Source: Hemibagrus wyckioides
Lineage: Eukaryota; Chordata; Actinopteri; Siluriformes; Bagridae
Reading direction: 5' to 3'
Length of the DNA: 64,000 bases
Assembly (NCBI RefSeq): GCF_019097595.1
Contig: NC_080734.1
Coordinates: 19,706,392 to 19,770,391, forward strand
Below, piece after piece: positions 21,768 through 32,711 of the stretch; the first letter of the stretch is position 1; every line of letters begins with the position of its first letter. Both the position numbers and the translations under genes were made by a program. Below the pieces are notes generated by a model. That model was not told the origin of the DNA and ran no database searches. It was given only the letters and a program-made list of their open reading frames with translations.

Positions 21768-24164
21768 ACACACACAGTTTATCTTCCACTGCATACTTCA
21801 CCCTCTATATTATTCTGATACAATCAAAAAATGTCCTTCTCTACAGTTTCTTGTGCATATGAATAGAGTTTATGTGTTTAGTGTGAACTGAGAAATGAAA
21901 ACATCATGGATATTTTTGCAGACAAGCAAGAAGCAGAAGGATGAATCCCAACACAACACAAGAAAGCACAGAGAAGAAAGCTCTCTCTGCCTCATCATAC
22001 AAACGGTGCAAGGCCAAGTCTATGGTGAGCTCCTGCAGTGGGAATTATTCTTCACTTATTCTTACCCAGGGCTTACTCTGAGCATGGAGTATACTGTATA
22101 TTAAAGGAGCTATGTGTATGGAACAGATTTAATAATTAATGTTATAGTGGCATGCAGAGGCAGAGACACATTTTTCAATAAATTTGCCTTTGTGTGGAAT
22201 AAAACATTATACACAGTTTATCATGGCATGATGCAGATCAGGGTTCCTCAAATCTTGCCCTAGAGGGTCAATCCACTGCAGAGTTTAGCTCCAACCCTGA
22301 TCACACTCCTCTACCTGTGATTTTCTAATGATCCTGAAGACACTGATTAGCGTGCTCAGGTGTGTTGATTAAGGGTAGAGCTAAACTCTGCAGGAAAGTG
22401 GATCTAGTGGGCCAGATTTGAGGATCCCTGATTTAGATCATTAGATCACCTGTTCATAGAAAAAGTGTCTGCATTTTCTCTATTTTCTGTTTTTGTTTTT
22501 TGATTTTAGATAAATAATGAAGACACAGTAAACACCATGCAGCCTGTAAACATGTGGAGTAATGCAGTTTTTTATGCAACTCATTTTGATTAAAAAAAAA
22601 AACCTACATGGACATGAGCTGTAATATTCACCTTCATTTCAGAAAGAAATATTAACTAAAAGCTTTAATCAAAATGCATTTCTCAAAATAACAAGACAGC
22701 ACTGTGTTAAAGTCCAGGCACAAATTTATTCTTATTCATAGATGATTTTATGACTTCTGCTTTATTGAGTCAATACTAAAACATTTCAGATTTCCAAACA
22801 TTACCTTTCCAGCATTTTTTTTTCTTTATGTGGGTAAAGATATTACATAAGACACCACTTTTCAGACAAACGGCCACAAAGTCTGATTGAAAACATCTGA
22901 TATTGGTCAGGATGTTTACAACATTAAGCGGTTGGTTAACCAATAAAGTCCTGAAGGTTAGAGTATTACAGCCTTGTTCTTTCTCAGATATTGTCATCAC
23001 TGGACCTGAGTACAGACAGTAAGAGAAGGCAGAGCAGACCGCAGTGGGCCACGCAGAACACCATGCCATTCTCCAGTAAAGACCCGGAAGACAGGATCAG
23101 TACAGTCCAGTGGAACGCTGGGATACGGCCGGGTCCGGTGAGGAATCCGGTACCCAGGCTGACCGAGAAGAGTCTCCGAGCTTCATTAAGATCTCACAGA
23201 AGCACACCAAGTGAGGAATTTACGATGGATATTCATTTTATAATGTAGTTACGATCAACTTTGTTCAATTCATCTGGTTAATATGGGCTAGCAGAGATAA
23301 AGGGCACAGGAAATTCATGTAAAACTAAACCTCAGTTGTGTGCATACATTAACAAGTGGATTATTTATGACTGTTGGAACCAAAAAGAAAGTAAAAATAG
23401 ATGAACCCAGACTGTAGAATCACAAAGCATGTCTTTGACAGTCATATCAATGTGTACATGTGGTGAAGTGACTCTGAAATTGCATGTGCATTTTTTTTTC
23501 TGCTACCGGTATAAAAAAATTCCTCAAATTTAATACTGTAAGCAGTTTTTACTGATATGATATGATGTATTATATATGATGTGATATGATACCGCAGTGG
23601 GCCATATCATATATCAGTGGTGTTATAATCTACACTGATCAGCTATAACATCTGACTCTTACCTGGGGAACACGTGGCACCAGGATGCACTATGGGAAGA
23701 AGGCGAGCCGGCGGAGGCAGTGTCATGCTTTGGACAGTGTTCTTCTGGGAAACCTTGGGTCCTGCCATCCATGTGGATGTTACTGTGACACGTACCACCT
23801 ACCTAAGCATTGTTACAGACCATCTACACCCTTTCATGGAAAAGGATCTGCTGCTAACATCTTGGCCCCAGATACCACACCACACCTTCATGGATCTAGT
23901 GGAGTCCATGCCTCGATGTGTCAGGGCTGTTTTGGCATCAAAAGAAGGGGAACCAACACAAGTGGTCATAATGTTATGGCTGATCAGTGTATATAAAGAT
24001 GGAGATCCTTGGAAAAGAACAGACACATCTGCATCATTGAGCAGTAATTTTTGTGTATAAATATATTAAACTATGGTACGGTTATCAGATGAATAAACAG
24101 TGTGCATTATTACCTTGCAGCACCGCTAGAGGATGAAGGACAGACGACCTGGACAGCAGCCTGA
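19671..24164 (+). CDS. fbxo16: F-box only protein 16, whole coding span (8 coding exons, 373 aa)
   Basis: F-box proteins are substrate-recruiting parts of SCF (SKP1-CUL1-F-box) ubiquitin ligases. Joining 19671-19763, 19864-19899, 20007-20213, 21106-21270, 21461-21711, 21922-22024, 22988-23210 and 24121-24164 gives 1122 bases, 373 codons plus TGA, all with GT-AG introns. Recognised from MQTKRSSWTPLNHHLSN at the N terminus, the F-box core LPRVISLYVFSFLDPRSLC (from about residue 90), PTPFEQGVWKRHYLE after it, and RHPTDTIRFNYLDNLDPIE in the C-terminal half. Human FBXO16 has 292 residues; this model is longer because of the last two exons. Those exons are supported by frame and splice sites only, so the exact C terminus is less certain. 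Divergent neighbour fzd3 is its neighbour in human too. Confidence 0.92.
19864..19899 (+). CDS. fbxo16: fbxo16 coding exon 2 (36-base microexon)
   Basis: Encodes VFEERRNLVGKW, matching the family. Acceptor tattacag, donor TGG|gtgagg. Phase 0 on both sides, so skipping it would keep the frame. Confidence 0.92.
20007..20213 (+). CDS. fbxo16: fbxo16 coding exon 3: start of F-box
   Basis: Encodes FDKWSDSQRKQVLQDFFSRC through DFTSVLPRVISLYVFSFLDP and RSLCRCAQ. The F-box core begins here. Acceptor tttcccag, donor CAG|gtaagg, 69 codons in phase 0. Confidence 0.95.
21106..21270 (+). CDS. fbxo16: fbxo16 coding exon 4: end of F-box
   Basis: Encodes VSWHWKSLVELDQLWMPKCL, then FTPTPFEQGVWKRHYLETVQ and IRPQ. 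Acceptor ctctctaag, donor CAG|gtgaga, 55 codons in phase 0. It completes the F-box and the following conserved segment. Confidence 0.94.
21461..21711 (+). CDS. fbxo16: fbxo16 coding exon 5
   Basis: Starts TFDKEEFIVPEVKMISSEFE, a variable acidic stretch, and ends in the conserved PPPWRDSDRHPTDTIRFNYL and DNLDPIEHARQ. Acceptor tcacacag, donor CAAGT|gtaaga (phase 2). Read without splicing, the frame would stop at TAA in the donor. Confidence 0.92.
21735..21776. repeat. (AC)n microsatellite
   Basis: About 20 AC units with one CTC interruption, in the intron just after fbxo16 coding exon 5. Confidence 0.95.
21922..22024 (+). CDS. fbxo16: fbxo16 coding exon 6, basic C-terminal segment
   Basis: Completes a Val codon and encodes QARSRRMNPNTTQESTEKKA through KRCKAKSM. 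The basic text and the K-x-KSM end match the human KAQSMM region. Acceptor ttttgcag, donor ATG|gtgagc. Confidence 0.8.
22239..22430. mobile_element. hAT-type palindromic MITE
   Basis: Starts CAGGGTTCCTCAAATCTTGC and ends gccagatttgaggatccctg, its near reverse complement. The inner arms pair (tgcagagtttagct with agctaaactctgca). Flanks atgcagat and atttagat form an 8-bp target duplication with two mismatches, as in hAT insertions. It is in fbxo16 intron 6. Confidence 0.85.
22988..23210 (+). CDS. fbxo16: fbxo16 probable coding exon 7
   Basis: After acceptor tttctcag it continues the frame with ILSSLDLSTDSKRRQSRPQW, then DRISTVQWNAGIRPGPVRNP and a basic end. Donor ACACCAA|gtgagg. I do not recognise this text in human FBXO16. 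The open frame, in-phase acceptor and good donor support it as coding. Confidence 0.65.
23632..23996 (+). mobile_element. Tc1-like element with internally deleted transposase
   Basis: Ends ctgatcagctataacat (left) and ataatgttatggctgatcag (right), an inverted pair typical of a fish Tc1-like family. The frame reads MGRRRAGGGSVMLW, WETLGPAIHVDVTVTRTTYL, then HPFMEK joined directly to DLLLTSWPQIPHHTF and LVESMPRCVRAVLA. The segment with the middle and last catalytic acids is missing, so this is a non-autonomous remnant. It lies in the last fbxo16 intron. Confidence 0.82.
24121..24164 (+). CDS. fbxo16: fbxo16 probable last coding exon
   Basis: Acceptor taccttgcag, then 14 codons (TPLEDEGQTTWTAA, the first split across the junction) and TGA at 24162. 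Support is from phase and splice site only. If the previous exon were not spliced, the frame would instead stop near 23248. Confidence 0.55.
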
Positions 24165-24660
24165 GATGAAAACCTGCACATCCTCGCCATCTGATGGAGC
24201 ACAATGAAAACTGCACCAATGTACTGCTTTACCTCAGGAATGTCAATGTCATGTTGTATATGTCACACACACATATTCAACTAAGAGTTTAATCTCACAC
24301 ACACACACACACACACACTGGGAAATTGTATTAGTATAGTAGTGTTGTGATTTGTTTCTTTCAAAGTATTTTATTATTTTTTTTTTTAGAAAAATGCGAT
24401 AATTGTTTTTTATTTATTTAATTATTTAATTGTTTTGTTTTCTACTGTGAATTTAACTGACATTACCTTAAATGACCACTAGGTTTCAGTACCGATCAAC
24501 CCTCAACCTCATTTAGCGTGAATGACAAATTAAGAGCCCAGGTGCGGTTTATTCAGATTAGTGTTTTATTCTCCAAACCAGTAACAAGTCCAGCAAAACT
24601 GACAGTTTAATAATGCTACTAAATACAAGAGTGTGGCATTGTTAAATAAATAAATTCTAC
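24165..24660 (+). other. Presumed fbxo16 3'UTR
   Basis: No coding frame. The AATAAA-type cluster aaataaataaattc at about 24642-24655 is the best polyadenylation signal seen. Confidence 0.5.
24295..24319. repeat. (AC)n microsatellite
   Basis: About 12 AC units in the presumed fbxo16 3'UTR. Confidence 0.93.
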
Positions 24661-24689
24661 ATGATGAAATTGTTCCTTCTGATATTAGA

Positions 24690-24830
24690 AATGTCTTTTA
24701 TAAAAGTGTTCATTACATTTCCTAATAAAAGAGTGTTTATTACGTTTTCCTTTTAATAGAGTGTTTATTCCATTTCTTATTAAACGAGTGTGTATTATAT
24801 TTCCTCATAAAAGAGTGTTTATAGGATATT
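24690..24830. repeat. Degenerate tandem repeat, unit about 32 bp, 4 copies
   Basis: Four rounds of a unit like cctaataaaagagtgtttat, with variants ttaatagagtgtttattcc, ttattaaacgagtgtgtatt and cctcataaaagagtgttta. AT-rich, between fbxo16 and the inferred cyria promoter. Confidence 0.8.
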
Positions 24831-24899
24831 ATTGTTAAAAAAAAAATTATTAGACGTGTTTGGGAGTTTCGTGGGTGATTTATTATTAAAAAGCGAACA

Positions 24900-25366
24900 C
24901 AAACCCAACCTTATCGCCGCCATCTTGAATCTCTCCTATTGTGTCAGTGGTCACTATTCTGGCTCGATCCCAAATTCAGAAAAAAACTGTCTTACGCTCC
25001 CTCGTGTGACGTCACTCAGGAAATACCAAAGCGCAGAAGCGGGGGGGGGGAAACGTCTCTTTCATAAAACACGGCATTAAAACGGCTCAAAGAGTTATTT
25101 ACTCACTTTGTTAATTCATTTAAACCTGTGTTTTCGTGAAATAAAAATAGCGTACGGGAACAGATTGAGTACCATTTAAAAATAAAATGTAATCCGCCAC
25201 ACCCCTTCATCATGGACTGTCCTGAAAGTGAAGCGATAAGGGAAGGGTTGAGCTGGGATTTAGACAGGGCCGGTGTGTGTTAGAAAAATAGTTCAGTCAA
25301 GAGACTGAGAGCTATCAGTGGGGGAGAAAATCTCAGTCAGAGGCAGCGCTTGAGGGAGAAACACCC
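24900..25366 (+). promoter_or_regulatory. Inferred cyria promoter and non-coding first exon
   Basis: A GC-richer stretch after AT-rich sequence. It holds GCCGCCATCTTG at 24916-24927 (the reverse of the YY1 motif CAAGATGGCGGC), a perfect CRE TGACGTCA at 25007-25014 and a G-run. A donor CACCC|gtgagt at 25366/25367 could close a non-coding first exon. The next coding gene on this strand is cyria, so I assign it there by inference. A transcript is needed to prove it. Confidence 0.5.
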
Positions 25367-25771
25367 GTGAGTTTGTTTTCTTTTTCATGTTTGTTTGTTT
25401 TCTTTTTCATGTTTGTTTGTTTGTTTGTTGAACTTCCCGAGCTTACTTCTAGGCCTGTGCGTAGATAAGAGGCCGTGTGTGTGTGTGTGAGAGAGAGAGT
25501 GAGAGAGAGTGAGAGCTCACTGAGAGGTTTAGTAGGATCTCAATTTCCAGTTTAAATCATTTCCTTCACTCGGAGTTTTGTTCTGTGCGGAAACTGCTGT
25601 CTCTCTGCTCATAAAACCGCAGGAAGTCACACTCCTGCCGTGTAAATCTGAGGAGTGAGTGGCTGATGGAACTGAATTGAATAGAATTTAGTTGAAAACC
25701 CTTTCTCCTTTAGGTTGGCCTTTGAAGGTTTAAAAACAAAACAGACTCCTTTCAGTATTTCTGAGTTCCTA

Positions 25772-25970
25772 TTTCGTAGCGTAGTGGTTAAGGCGTTGGA
25801 CTACTGCTCAGAAGGTTGTGAGTTCAAGTCCCAGCTCCACCAAGCTGCCATGCTGGGCCCTTGAGCAAGGCCCTTAACTCTCAATTTGCTTTTATGCATA
25901 AAATAATATAAAATGTAAATCACTCTGGATAAGGGTGTCAGAATGCCGAATGCTAGAAACGTAAATGTAG
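25772..25970 (+). repeat. tRNA-derived SINE
   Basis: The pol III A box tagcgtagtgg (25777-25787) and the B box region gttgtgagttcaagtccc lie at the spacing of a tRNA gene. They are followed by gggcccttgagcaaggccct and the tail cactctggataagggtgtca, ending near aaacgtaaatgtag. Typical teleost tRNA-SINE layout. It lies in the inferred first intron of cyria. Confidence 0.88.
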
Positions 25971-26804
25971 TCTGTTTTTCTGCATTGTGATTTTATACTT
26001 TTGTTGCACAAATGAGGTTTTATAGCTCATGCTGGAGAAAATTAGAGAGAAAATGTTTTTTATTTCTTTGGAATAAATGATCAGGGCTTTTATTTCCTCA
26101 TCATGACCTGAAGACTTGTTAATGAGATGTAAATAGAGCTGGATTGTATAAAGATGGGATGATGTCAGAAATCTGTTTCTCATAACAACCTCATGAAATG
26201 GAGTCTTTTCACTTTAGTGCTTTTGTTTATAAAGATATTTTTTCCATTGCCCTTTAGAAACAACTTTATCGTTGCAACGTACAGGTACATAGCATTGAAA
26301 TGCCATAATATTCTGTAATATTCTTCAAGTCATATGTATTTTACTTAATACCCCAGTCCTGTATTATGAGTTCATTTCCAATCTAAAACCTGGCAGAGTT
26401 TTTCCCCCTCAGATTGATTGTTGTCTCTGGTCCTCAGTGATGTACAGCGACAGCTGCGGTGTGTTCAAACCTCTGGTCCTGTCAGAAAGACCTGGATCTG
26501 ATTACAGCGCTGATGGACGGAGCTCTCTGTGGCTTCCTCATTGTTGTTGTTGTAGAGTTTTGAGATTGTTCACATGCAGAGTGTGTTCACACTTTCAATA
26601 ATCTCAGATCATTGGGTTTTTTTTTTGGTGTGTGTAATCACTTAAAGACCTCAGACCCTACAAGCCAACTGTACTGAGATCAGATCTTCTGGTGAGTCAT
26701 TTGTGGTTGATCTGCATGCTGTGAAAACAAACCCACTTTAAAGAGTAAGATCTTACAGGTTGCTGTAAATGCTAGATAGTCAGTATTTTAGTGGACAGGT
26801 GCTT

Positions 26805-27535
26805 GTGGGATGTCCAAATCCACATTTATTCCATCATAATGCACTTCACTCTTCTGTGAAGTTTTTCCACTAGATGTTGGAATGTGTCTGTGGGGATTAG
26901 TGATCATTCAGCTAGAAGAGCATTAGTGAGATCAGACACTGATGTTGTGAGTGTGAGGAGGTCTGGGGTTCAGTCACTGTCCCAGTTCAGTGGGGTTGAG
27001 TGAGGGCTCAGGGCAGGACACCCCAGTGCTTCCACTCCAACCCTAACACACCATGTCTTCATGGAGCTCTGTGCTTTATGCTCAGGAACAGGGTTTGAGT
27101 GTCTTTAGTTCCTCTTCACACCTGGTTTTAACATCTGTCCGGAGAGATCCTGTCGCTCTCATTCATTACATCTGTTTTCCACTTGTTTATTTTCAGGCAG
27201 AAATGTCATGGGAGTAGTATCTCATAAAGCTTCAAACCTAGTGATCACATGATCTAAGAAGCTTATCAGTAAACAAAAGAAGCCAATACAAGCAGATTCT
27301 TGTTACAGCGTCTTATTAGTCCATTATCGCTTCAGATGTGACATGTTCATATGCGTCTTACACCATTGCTGAGTGATCGATCACACCGGAAACATTGGAC
27401 TCACATGTACTTAGTACTGAACGTTTAGCCAGTGAAGGGAAATTATGAAGCTACAGCAGACATTGTGGCAAAGGTGTAGGGAAGAACCACATATGGGTGT
27501 GATGTCCGGGTGTGCACAAACTTTTGGTGTTTCAG
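26805..27535 (-). repeat. Dispersed transposon-derived repeat, copy 2, apparently interrupted
   Basis: 26805-27105 is the reverse complement of the family seen at 16240 and 51264 (tccactagatgttggaatgt, cattcagctagaagagcatt, catggagctctgtgctttat). The same family seems to resume at about 27425 (cagtgaagggaaattatgaa, ggaagaaccacatatgggtg), with about 300 bases of other repeat text between. Confidence 0.6.
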
Positions 27536-30002
27536 TTCGGTTCTGCTTTTTCTCTACATCTGAATCACAGCCACCATTCTGAACAACGCTATACATCATT
27601 CACGTTGATAAATGAGTCGTGGTGCGAACAAAAGAATTCTTATAAATAAAGCAGTGAGGTTGTTCACAGCCGGTTTAATTTCAGCTGCTTCATTTAAAAA
27701 GATGGCCACGTGAACAGACGTATGAAGTGAGCTGCACTTTGTCCTTTATGTCGGAGTTCTTCATCTTTACATATTTGGCAGATGATCATTTTTGTTTACC
27801 TGTAAGCGCAGTGGAGAAAAAGTGCTGATGAAAGAGCCGCGGAGGACAAAAAGAGCGAGACGGGTGTGAAATGTTGAAGTGAGTAGTATGACCTGTTAAC
27901 ATGCTTCACGTCTGACTGCGGTGTTTCTGTAACGGCGAAAACAGGATGCTGCTGGTTGGTGGTATTGTCACACTGATTGTTTTTCTCGCAGGCTGCAGCC
28001 TCTGAAGATCTAACCTGATAATTGACATGAGCAAATTTGTGGAGTTCAGACTTGAGGAATCGAGTATGGATGTGATTTTAATATGGATGATTTCAAGGAA
28101 CGTTTCAGATCCCTGAGTAAATGAGGATGTCGGTGGTTATGTGAAGATCTTCACCAAGTGCTCGCCTGTTTACGTCGCATAGCTTTAATTTCTAATATTT
28201 ACAAAGCAAAAAAGTTTTGCAAAGTAAAATTCCAGCAAAATGAGCATTTTATTTGGTGGGTTTTTATTTGTAGAGATGTTGGACAATAAGGTTTTTTTTA
28301 TTTTTTATTTTTTAAACATTACAAATACTCCAGTGTTTCTGGTGTAGTGTAGATGAAATGTTGGAGATTTTAAGAGAAGTGTGTTTCTGTTTCTTCCTGC
28401 TAATAACCTTCTCGCTGTATAGCATTTATTTTAACATTTTATGGAAGTCATCTACACGCGTCAGCTAGTTTTCCTCCATGGGAAAGTCTTCAGGATGTTG
28501 TGGTTGATTGGAAACAAGGCGCATGTTCTTCTTTTTGTTTCAGTAAAAACAAGAGAAAGAACCAAGAAAAGTACAGCCGAAGCAGAAGTCGGAGCTCAGA
28601 ATGACGTCACTTTCCACAATTTGACTACAAATTGGTGGACAAAAAAAACTTTTCTTCTGTTTCTTTTATTTCCAGTGGACTTCCCTCCTCACACTTCTGT
28701 ATGATTTAACACATTGTTATGTCTGTATGTCCAGTGATCTAAAACAGAGTAGTTGCATTTAGTTGGTGTGTGTGTACTGCTGATGCTCTGAGCAGACATG
28801 CTGATTTCACACCACTTGCTGAACTCGAAGTTGAGGTCCTGAGTTCATAAGTAGGAATTCCTAGTAGAGAGTGGTTTTATTTGTTCTTTTTGTCTGGCCG
28901 GGGATCAGGAATTGTGACGTCTAGTTGAGCGCAGCATTGTTTCATTAGGTAAAGTGTAACCGTAAAAGGATAAAAAGTGTGGGGAAGTGACACTGCAGTC
29001 ACAGTTCTGGCTTCAGGATCCAGTTGTAAATTTGCATGAAGAAAATTACAACTAGATTGTTTATCTCTTTAAAATAATTTTTTACAATCATAAACAATCT
29101 GATCCGTTCTGCATTTCTGTCTGTAAGAGATAAAAATGCTTCTAACATAGGTTTAATATTGTACTGGATAACAATGAATGAAAAACGGCCATTTCCTCAT
29201 CACCTTCTGTCTGTCTGCTCTCTCTTTCTTTCTATCTGTCTGTCTGCGCTCTCTCTCTCTCTTCTGTTTCTAAATTCTCCTAAAATGTGATCGATTTGGT
29301 AAAGGATGATCGTAATGAACCCTGTAGTTTCTGAGACTCCATTTTAACTGTAATAGAGCTCCAAAGTGGGCTGAACTGCCTGTTCCTCAGGTACCGTATA
29401 TCACAGGGATTCTCAGCTGGAGTCGTTTAAAAGATACTGAAGAACTCTTTGTAACTGTTATAATGTGCTCCTGTATCTCAAACGGGTGTGTAATAGAGTC
29501 CTCTGATTCCTACGATGTGCCTCGTGTATTCCAACAAACTTCAGATATTTGCATGGTGTCATGATGATGTCATGATCAATAAAACATGCAGTACACGGTG
29601 TCGCACTACCTCATCATTTATTTTCCTTTTTTTTTTATATATTTTTTTTCTGACGTCCGAAATCACGTTTTTAATGAAAGGCTGTTTTTAAAGTCGGACA
29701 CAGCAGTGAGTCTGATACAAGGGTTCAGAGGAGTGACAAGATACATGACCTGTTATAACCACACAGTGTTTTTCAGAGCGGAGGAAAATGTGATCCAGGG
29801 GGGAAATTTTTCAAATTTCACACAAATGAATTCTGTTGCTTTTGGAAATTTTACAGCATTCCTTTTGTGAATTGCCGTGCCAGTCCAATAACGACGCAGC
29901 CGGACTCGGATCAGTGTGCTACAGTATCACACATTTCACTGTAGCACAGAGAGGAGTGCATTCTTAGCACTTCCTGTTGTCATTTCACTTTTCGGATACA
30001 CA

Positions 30003-30345
30003 TCCTGTGTGTGAGAGAGAAAGAGTATGACAGACGGACAGAGAGAGACTGAGAGAGGGAGACAGGCAGACAGACAGAGAGAGTGAGAGAGAAACAGACA
30101 GAGCAAAGGAGAGACAGACAGACAGGTGGATGGATGGACGAACGGACAGAGAGACAGATGGAAAGCGAGAGAGAGAGACAGACAGGCAGACAGAGATTGA
30201 GAGAGGCAGACAGAGATTGAGAGAGACAGACAGGCAGACAGAGATTGAGAGAGGCAGACAGATTGAGAGAGACGGACAGAAGGAGAGAGAGAGAGACAGA
30301 CAAGTGGATGGATGGACAGAGAGAAAGAGAGAGGGAGAGCTGCAT
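30003..30345. repeat. GACA/GAGA purine-rich tandem repeat
   Basis: Degenerate units like agacagagattgagagaggc repeated several times within (GA)n and (GACA)n. Nearly all purine plus C on the plus strand. Both strands carry long open frames of low complexity, which are artefacts. Confidence 0.9.
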
Positions 30346-30405
30346 GCTGAGCTCATGCGTTTTGTCAGAGTACGTTGGCTCAGGTTCACGTGGTGATTGT
30401 AATAT

Positions 30406-30411
<6 letters not shown>

Positions 30412-30445
<34 letters not shown>
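30412..30445. repeat. (GT)n microsatellite
   Basis: About 17 GT units directly after the GACA-rich repeat region. Confidence 0.95.
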
Positions 30446-30448
<3 letters not shown>

Positions 30449-31855
30449 ATGCTTGCCGTTATCTGTTGTGAGTGATGTGATCTTGCCGTACTCTCGGCGC
30501 TGACTCGGCAGCTGGCACGTGATTTTAATCTGTAGCTGTGACTTGTTTTTTTTTTTTCAGCAGCTGCTGGAAAGCTGAAGTTTACGATGTTTTTATGTCC
30601 GTGGGAACAGCTGGTGATCGCAGCAGGAAAATAATTCCTGACCGCACGGACACTGGGCTATAAAGTCGAGTTTAATTACAGAGTGTGGGAGTCAATAGGA
30701 ACTTGGTGTTGGATTTGTTTATTACGTTTTATTTTATTTGAGAAGCAGGCAGGTTAAAGTCTAATGATTTTGAGAGATCGAGCTTCGGTTGTTGTGAAGG
30801 TGCGGCGGGGAATACAGAGGAAATGTGGAAAATATGTAGCTTGGCCTGAGCATGACTGTGTTAAAGCGGTACCAGTCATTATTTGTTAATTGACTAAAGA
30901 CCTCTTAATTAATAATCATGTACTCAACATCTCATCTGTTTATTAAACTTTATTAAATCTGTATTAAATAATTTGCCTGATTTGTAGATTGATGGAATTG
31001 ATAATAGAATAAAATGATGATAAAGGAATAATTGTTGTTGCTAAGATGAGTTAAGATCATTTATTAATGTTATAAGAAGATTATATTTTCAGAATAATAA
31101 CTCATTGTATGAGAATAGTCTCTGTATAGATTATTTCTGCCTGAGAATATAAATAAAAGTTCTCGTCCAGTTATCTAATTGAGTCAGAGTACTACAGTAA
31201 ATGATTATAGTTTAACTCTGAACTTTAACAGATAGTTCAGGAGGTTTTTTGCATGGCAACGCAGTGAGGGATCATGGGTAAAGATGAGATGCAGTGATGT
31301 GTTCAGTTGCAGTCCTTCAGTGTGTGCCATCGGTGAAAGCTGATTGGTTGACAGGGAGGCGTGTCTGATTGCGTGTACAGAACCATGATGATGAGATGCA
31401 CACTTTTTTTGGGCGGTTTATCATTTGATGCTGCTGTAAAGAATAAAATGCTATCTGATGGCGCAGACTGTTAAAACGGATAAAAACTGAAACCTTGTAA
31501 AATCCTTAAAAATATTCATTAGTTCCTCACGTAGTCAGTTATAATTATAATACTCATTAGAGCTGCAGTGTATTACATGGCTTAGCAAAAAACCCGGTCA
31601 TTACGGAGCGATGTGCTCAATTTGTGTTTGAAATATTTTCCTGTATGTCATGTCCTAGACACGCCCCATTGCCCCTTCACTCCGCCCACACCTCCGTCTG
31701 AAGCCCAGCGCAGCCACATCGTTCTCCTGCAGAACTTCAGAAAGGGACATCAAGAGACTTTTGATGTGTTTAATGATCTCTGACTTTAAGACTTCTAGTT
31801 CTTCTTTCTTCTTAGTGTTCTTTGTAGTTCTTTGTGTTGTGTGTTGCCACTGATC

Positions 31856-31922
<67 letters not shown>
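31856..31922. repeat. (AAT)n microsatellite
   Basis: About 22 pure AAT units. It explains poly-Asn and poly-Ile open frames here. Confidence 0.97.
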
Positions 31923-31929
<7 letters not shown>

Positions 31930-32232
31930 CTGTCTCCTGCTTTGAAGGAAGGCAGTAAAACCAGAATAAATTCTGGCAGTACTTATCAGCATGTTTCTGA
32001 GCTTTTTACTGATGAAGGGCGAAGCAGAAGAGCTGGATGTAGCTTTAGCGACGTTGCTCCTGGATTCGTTTATAAACTCGATTGAATGGTACAAAACTCT
32101 TTGAATGGACGGTTTTACAAAGCAGCATCACACAATGCATCTAAACTTTTGCTACTTTCAGTTCTTTATTTGAGTATAGTGATGTTTTTCCTGCATGACT
32201 CAAATGACATCAGGAGTGTGCAGTGACTGTCT

Positions 32233-32236
<4 letters not shown>

Positions 32237-32285
<49 letters not shown>
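32237..32285. repeat. (CA)n microsatellite
   Basis: About 24 pure CA units, 430 bases left of the giant minisatellite. Confidence 0.96.
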
Positions 32286-32288
<3 letters not shown>

Positions 32289-32711
32289 AAGCTGGTGAAC
32301 TCCTGGATGAGGAGAATGCTCCTGGTTTCCGTTCATGTCTGCAGTTTCTCGAGGACGGAGATGTGTGGAGAACCTCACACTGAACAGGAGATCAGAATAA
32401 TCCAGAACACGAAACATTTTAGTAAAACCCTCTTGCCCACAGTAGGAGTGCTCTAACACTGAAAACAACAACATGAATGTGTTCAGTGAGACTTGAGAGA
32501 ACGTAGAACAGACAGTTTATACAAAAAGAGTACAAAAAGTGATTTTATTGCTTATGCAAAATTTTTTCTAAACAATTTTCTAATCACTAGAAGACCTCAA
32601 TGACAATCTAAATTATCATAAGAGTTTTGTTTTAATTAATTAATCCTGAGAGTGAAGATGATGACTGCTTTATGACAAGCTTTTGTCACAACCAATTGTC
32701 TCTGTGGATTT

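Noticed and set aside
25772..25850. Possible tRNA gene
   Set aside because: A and B boxes are present, but the sequence continues into a SINE body and tail and the acceptor stem does not pair well, so it is a SINE head.
29980..30450. Long minus-strand Ser/Leu-rich open frames (up to 156 codons) and plus-strand Arg/Glu frames
   Set aside because: They are translations of GACA/GAGA repeats in several frames at once; no complex protein text.
31795..32094. Poly-Ile and poly-Asn open frames
   Set aside because: Caused by the AAT microsatellite.
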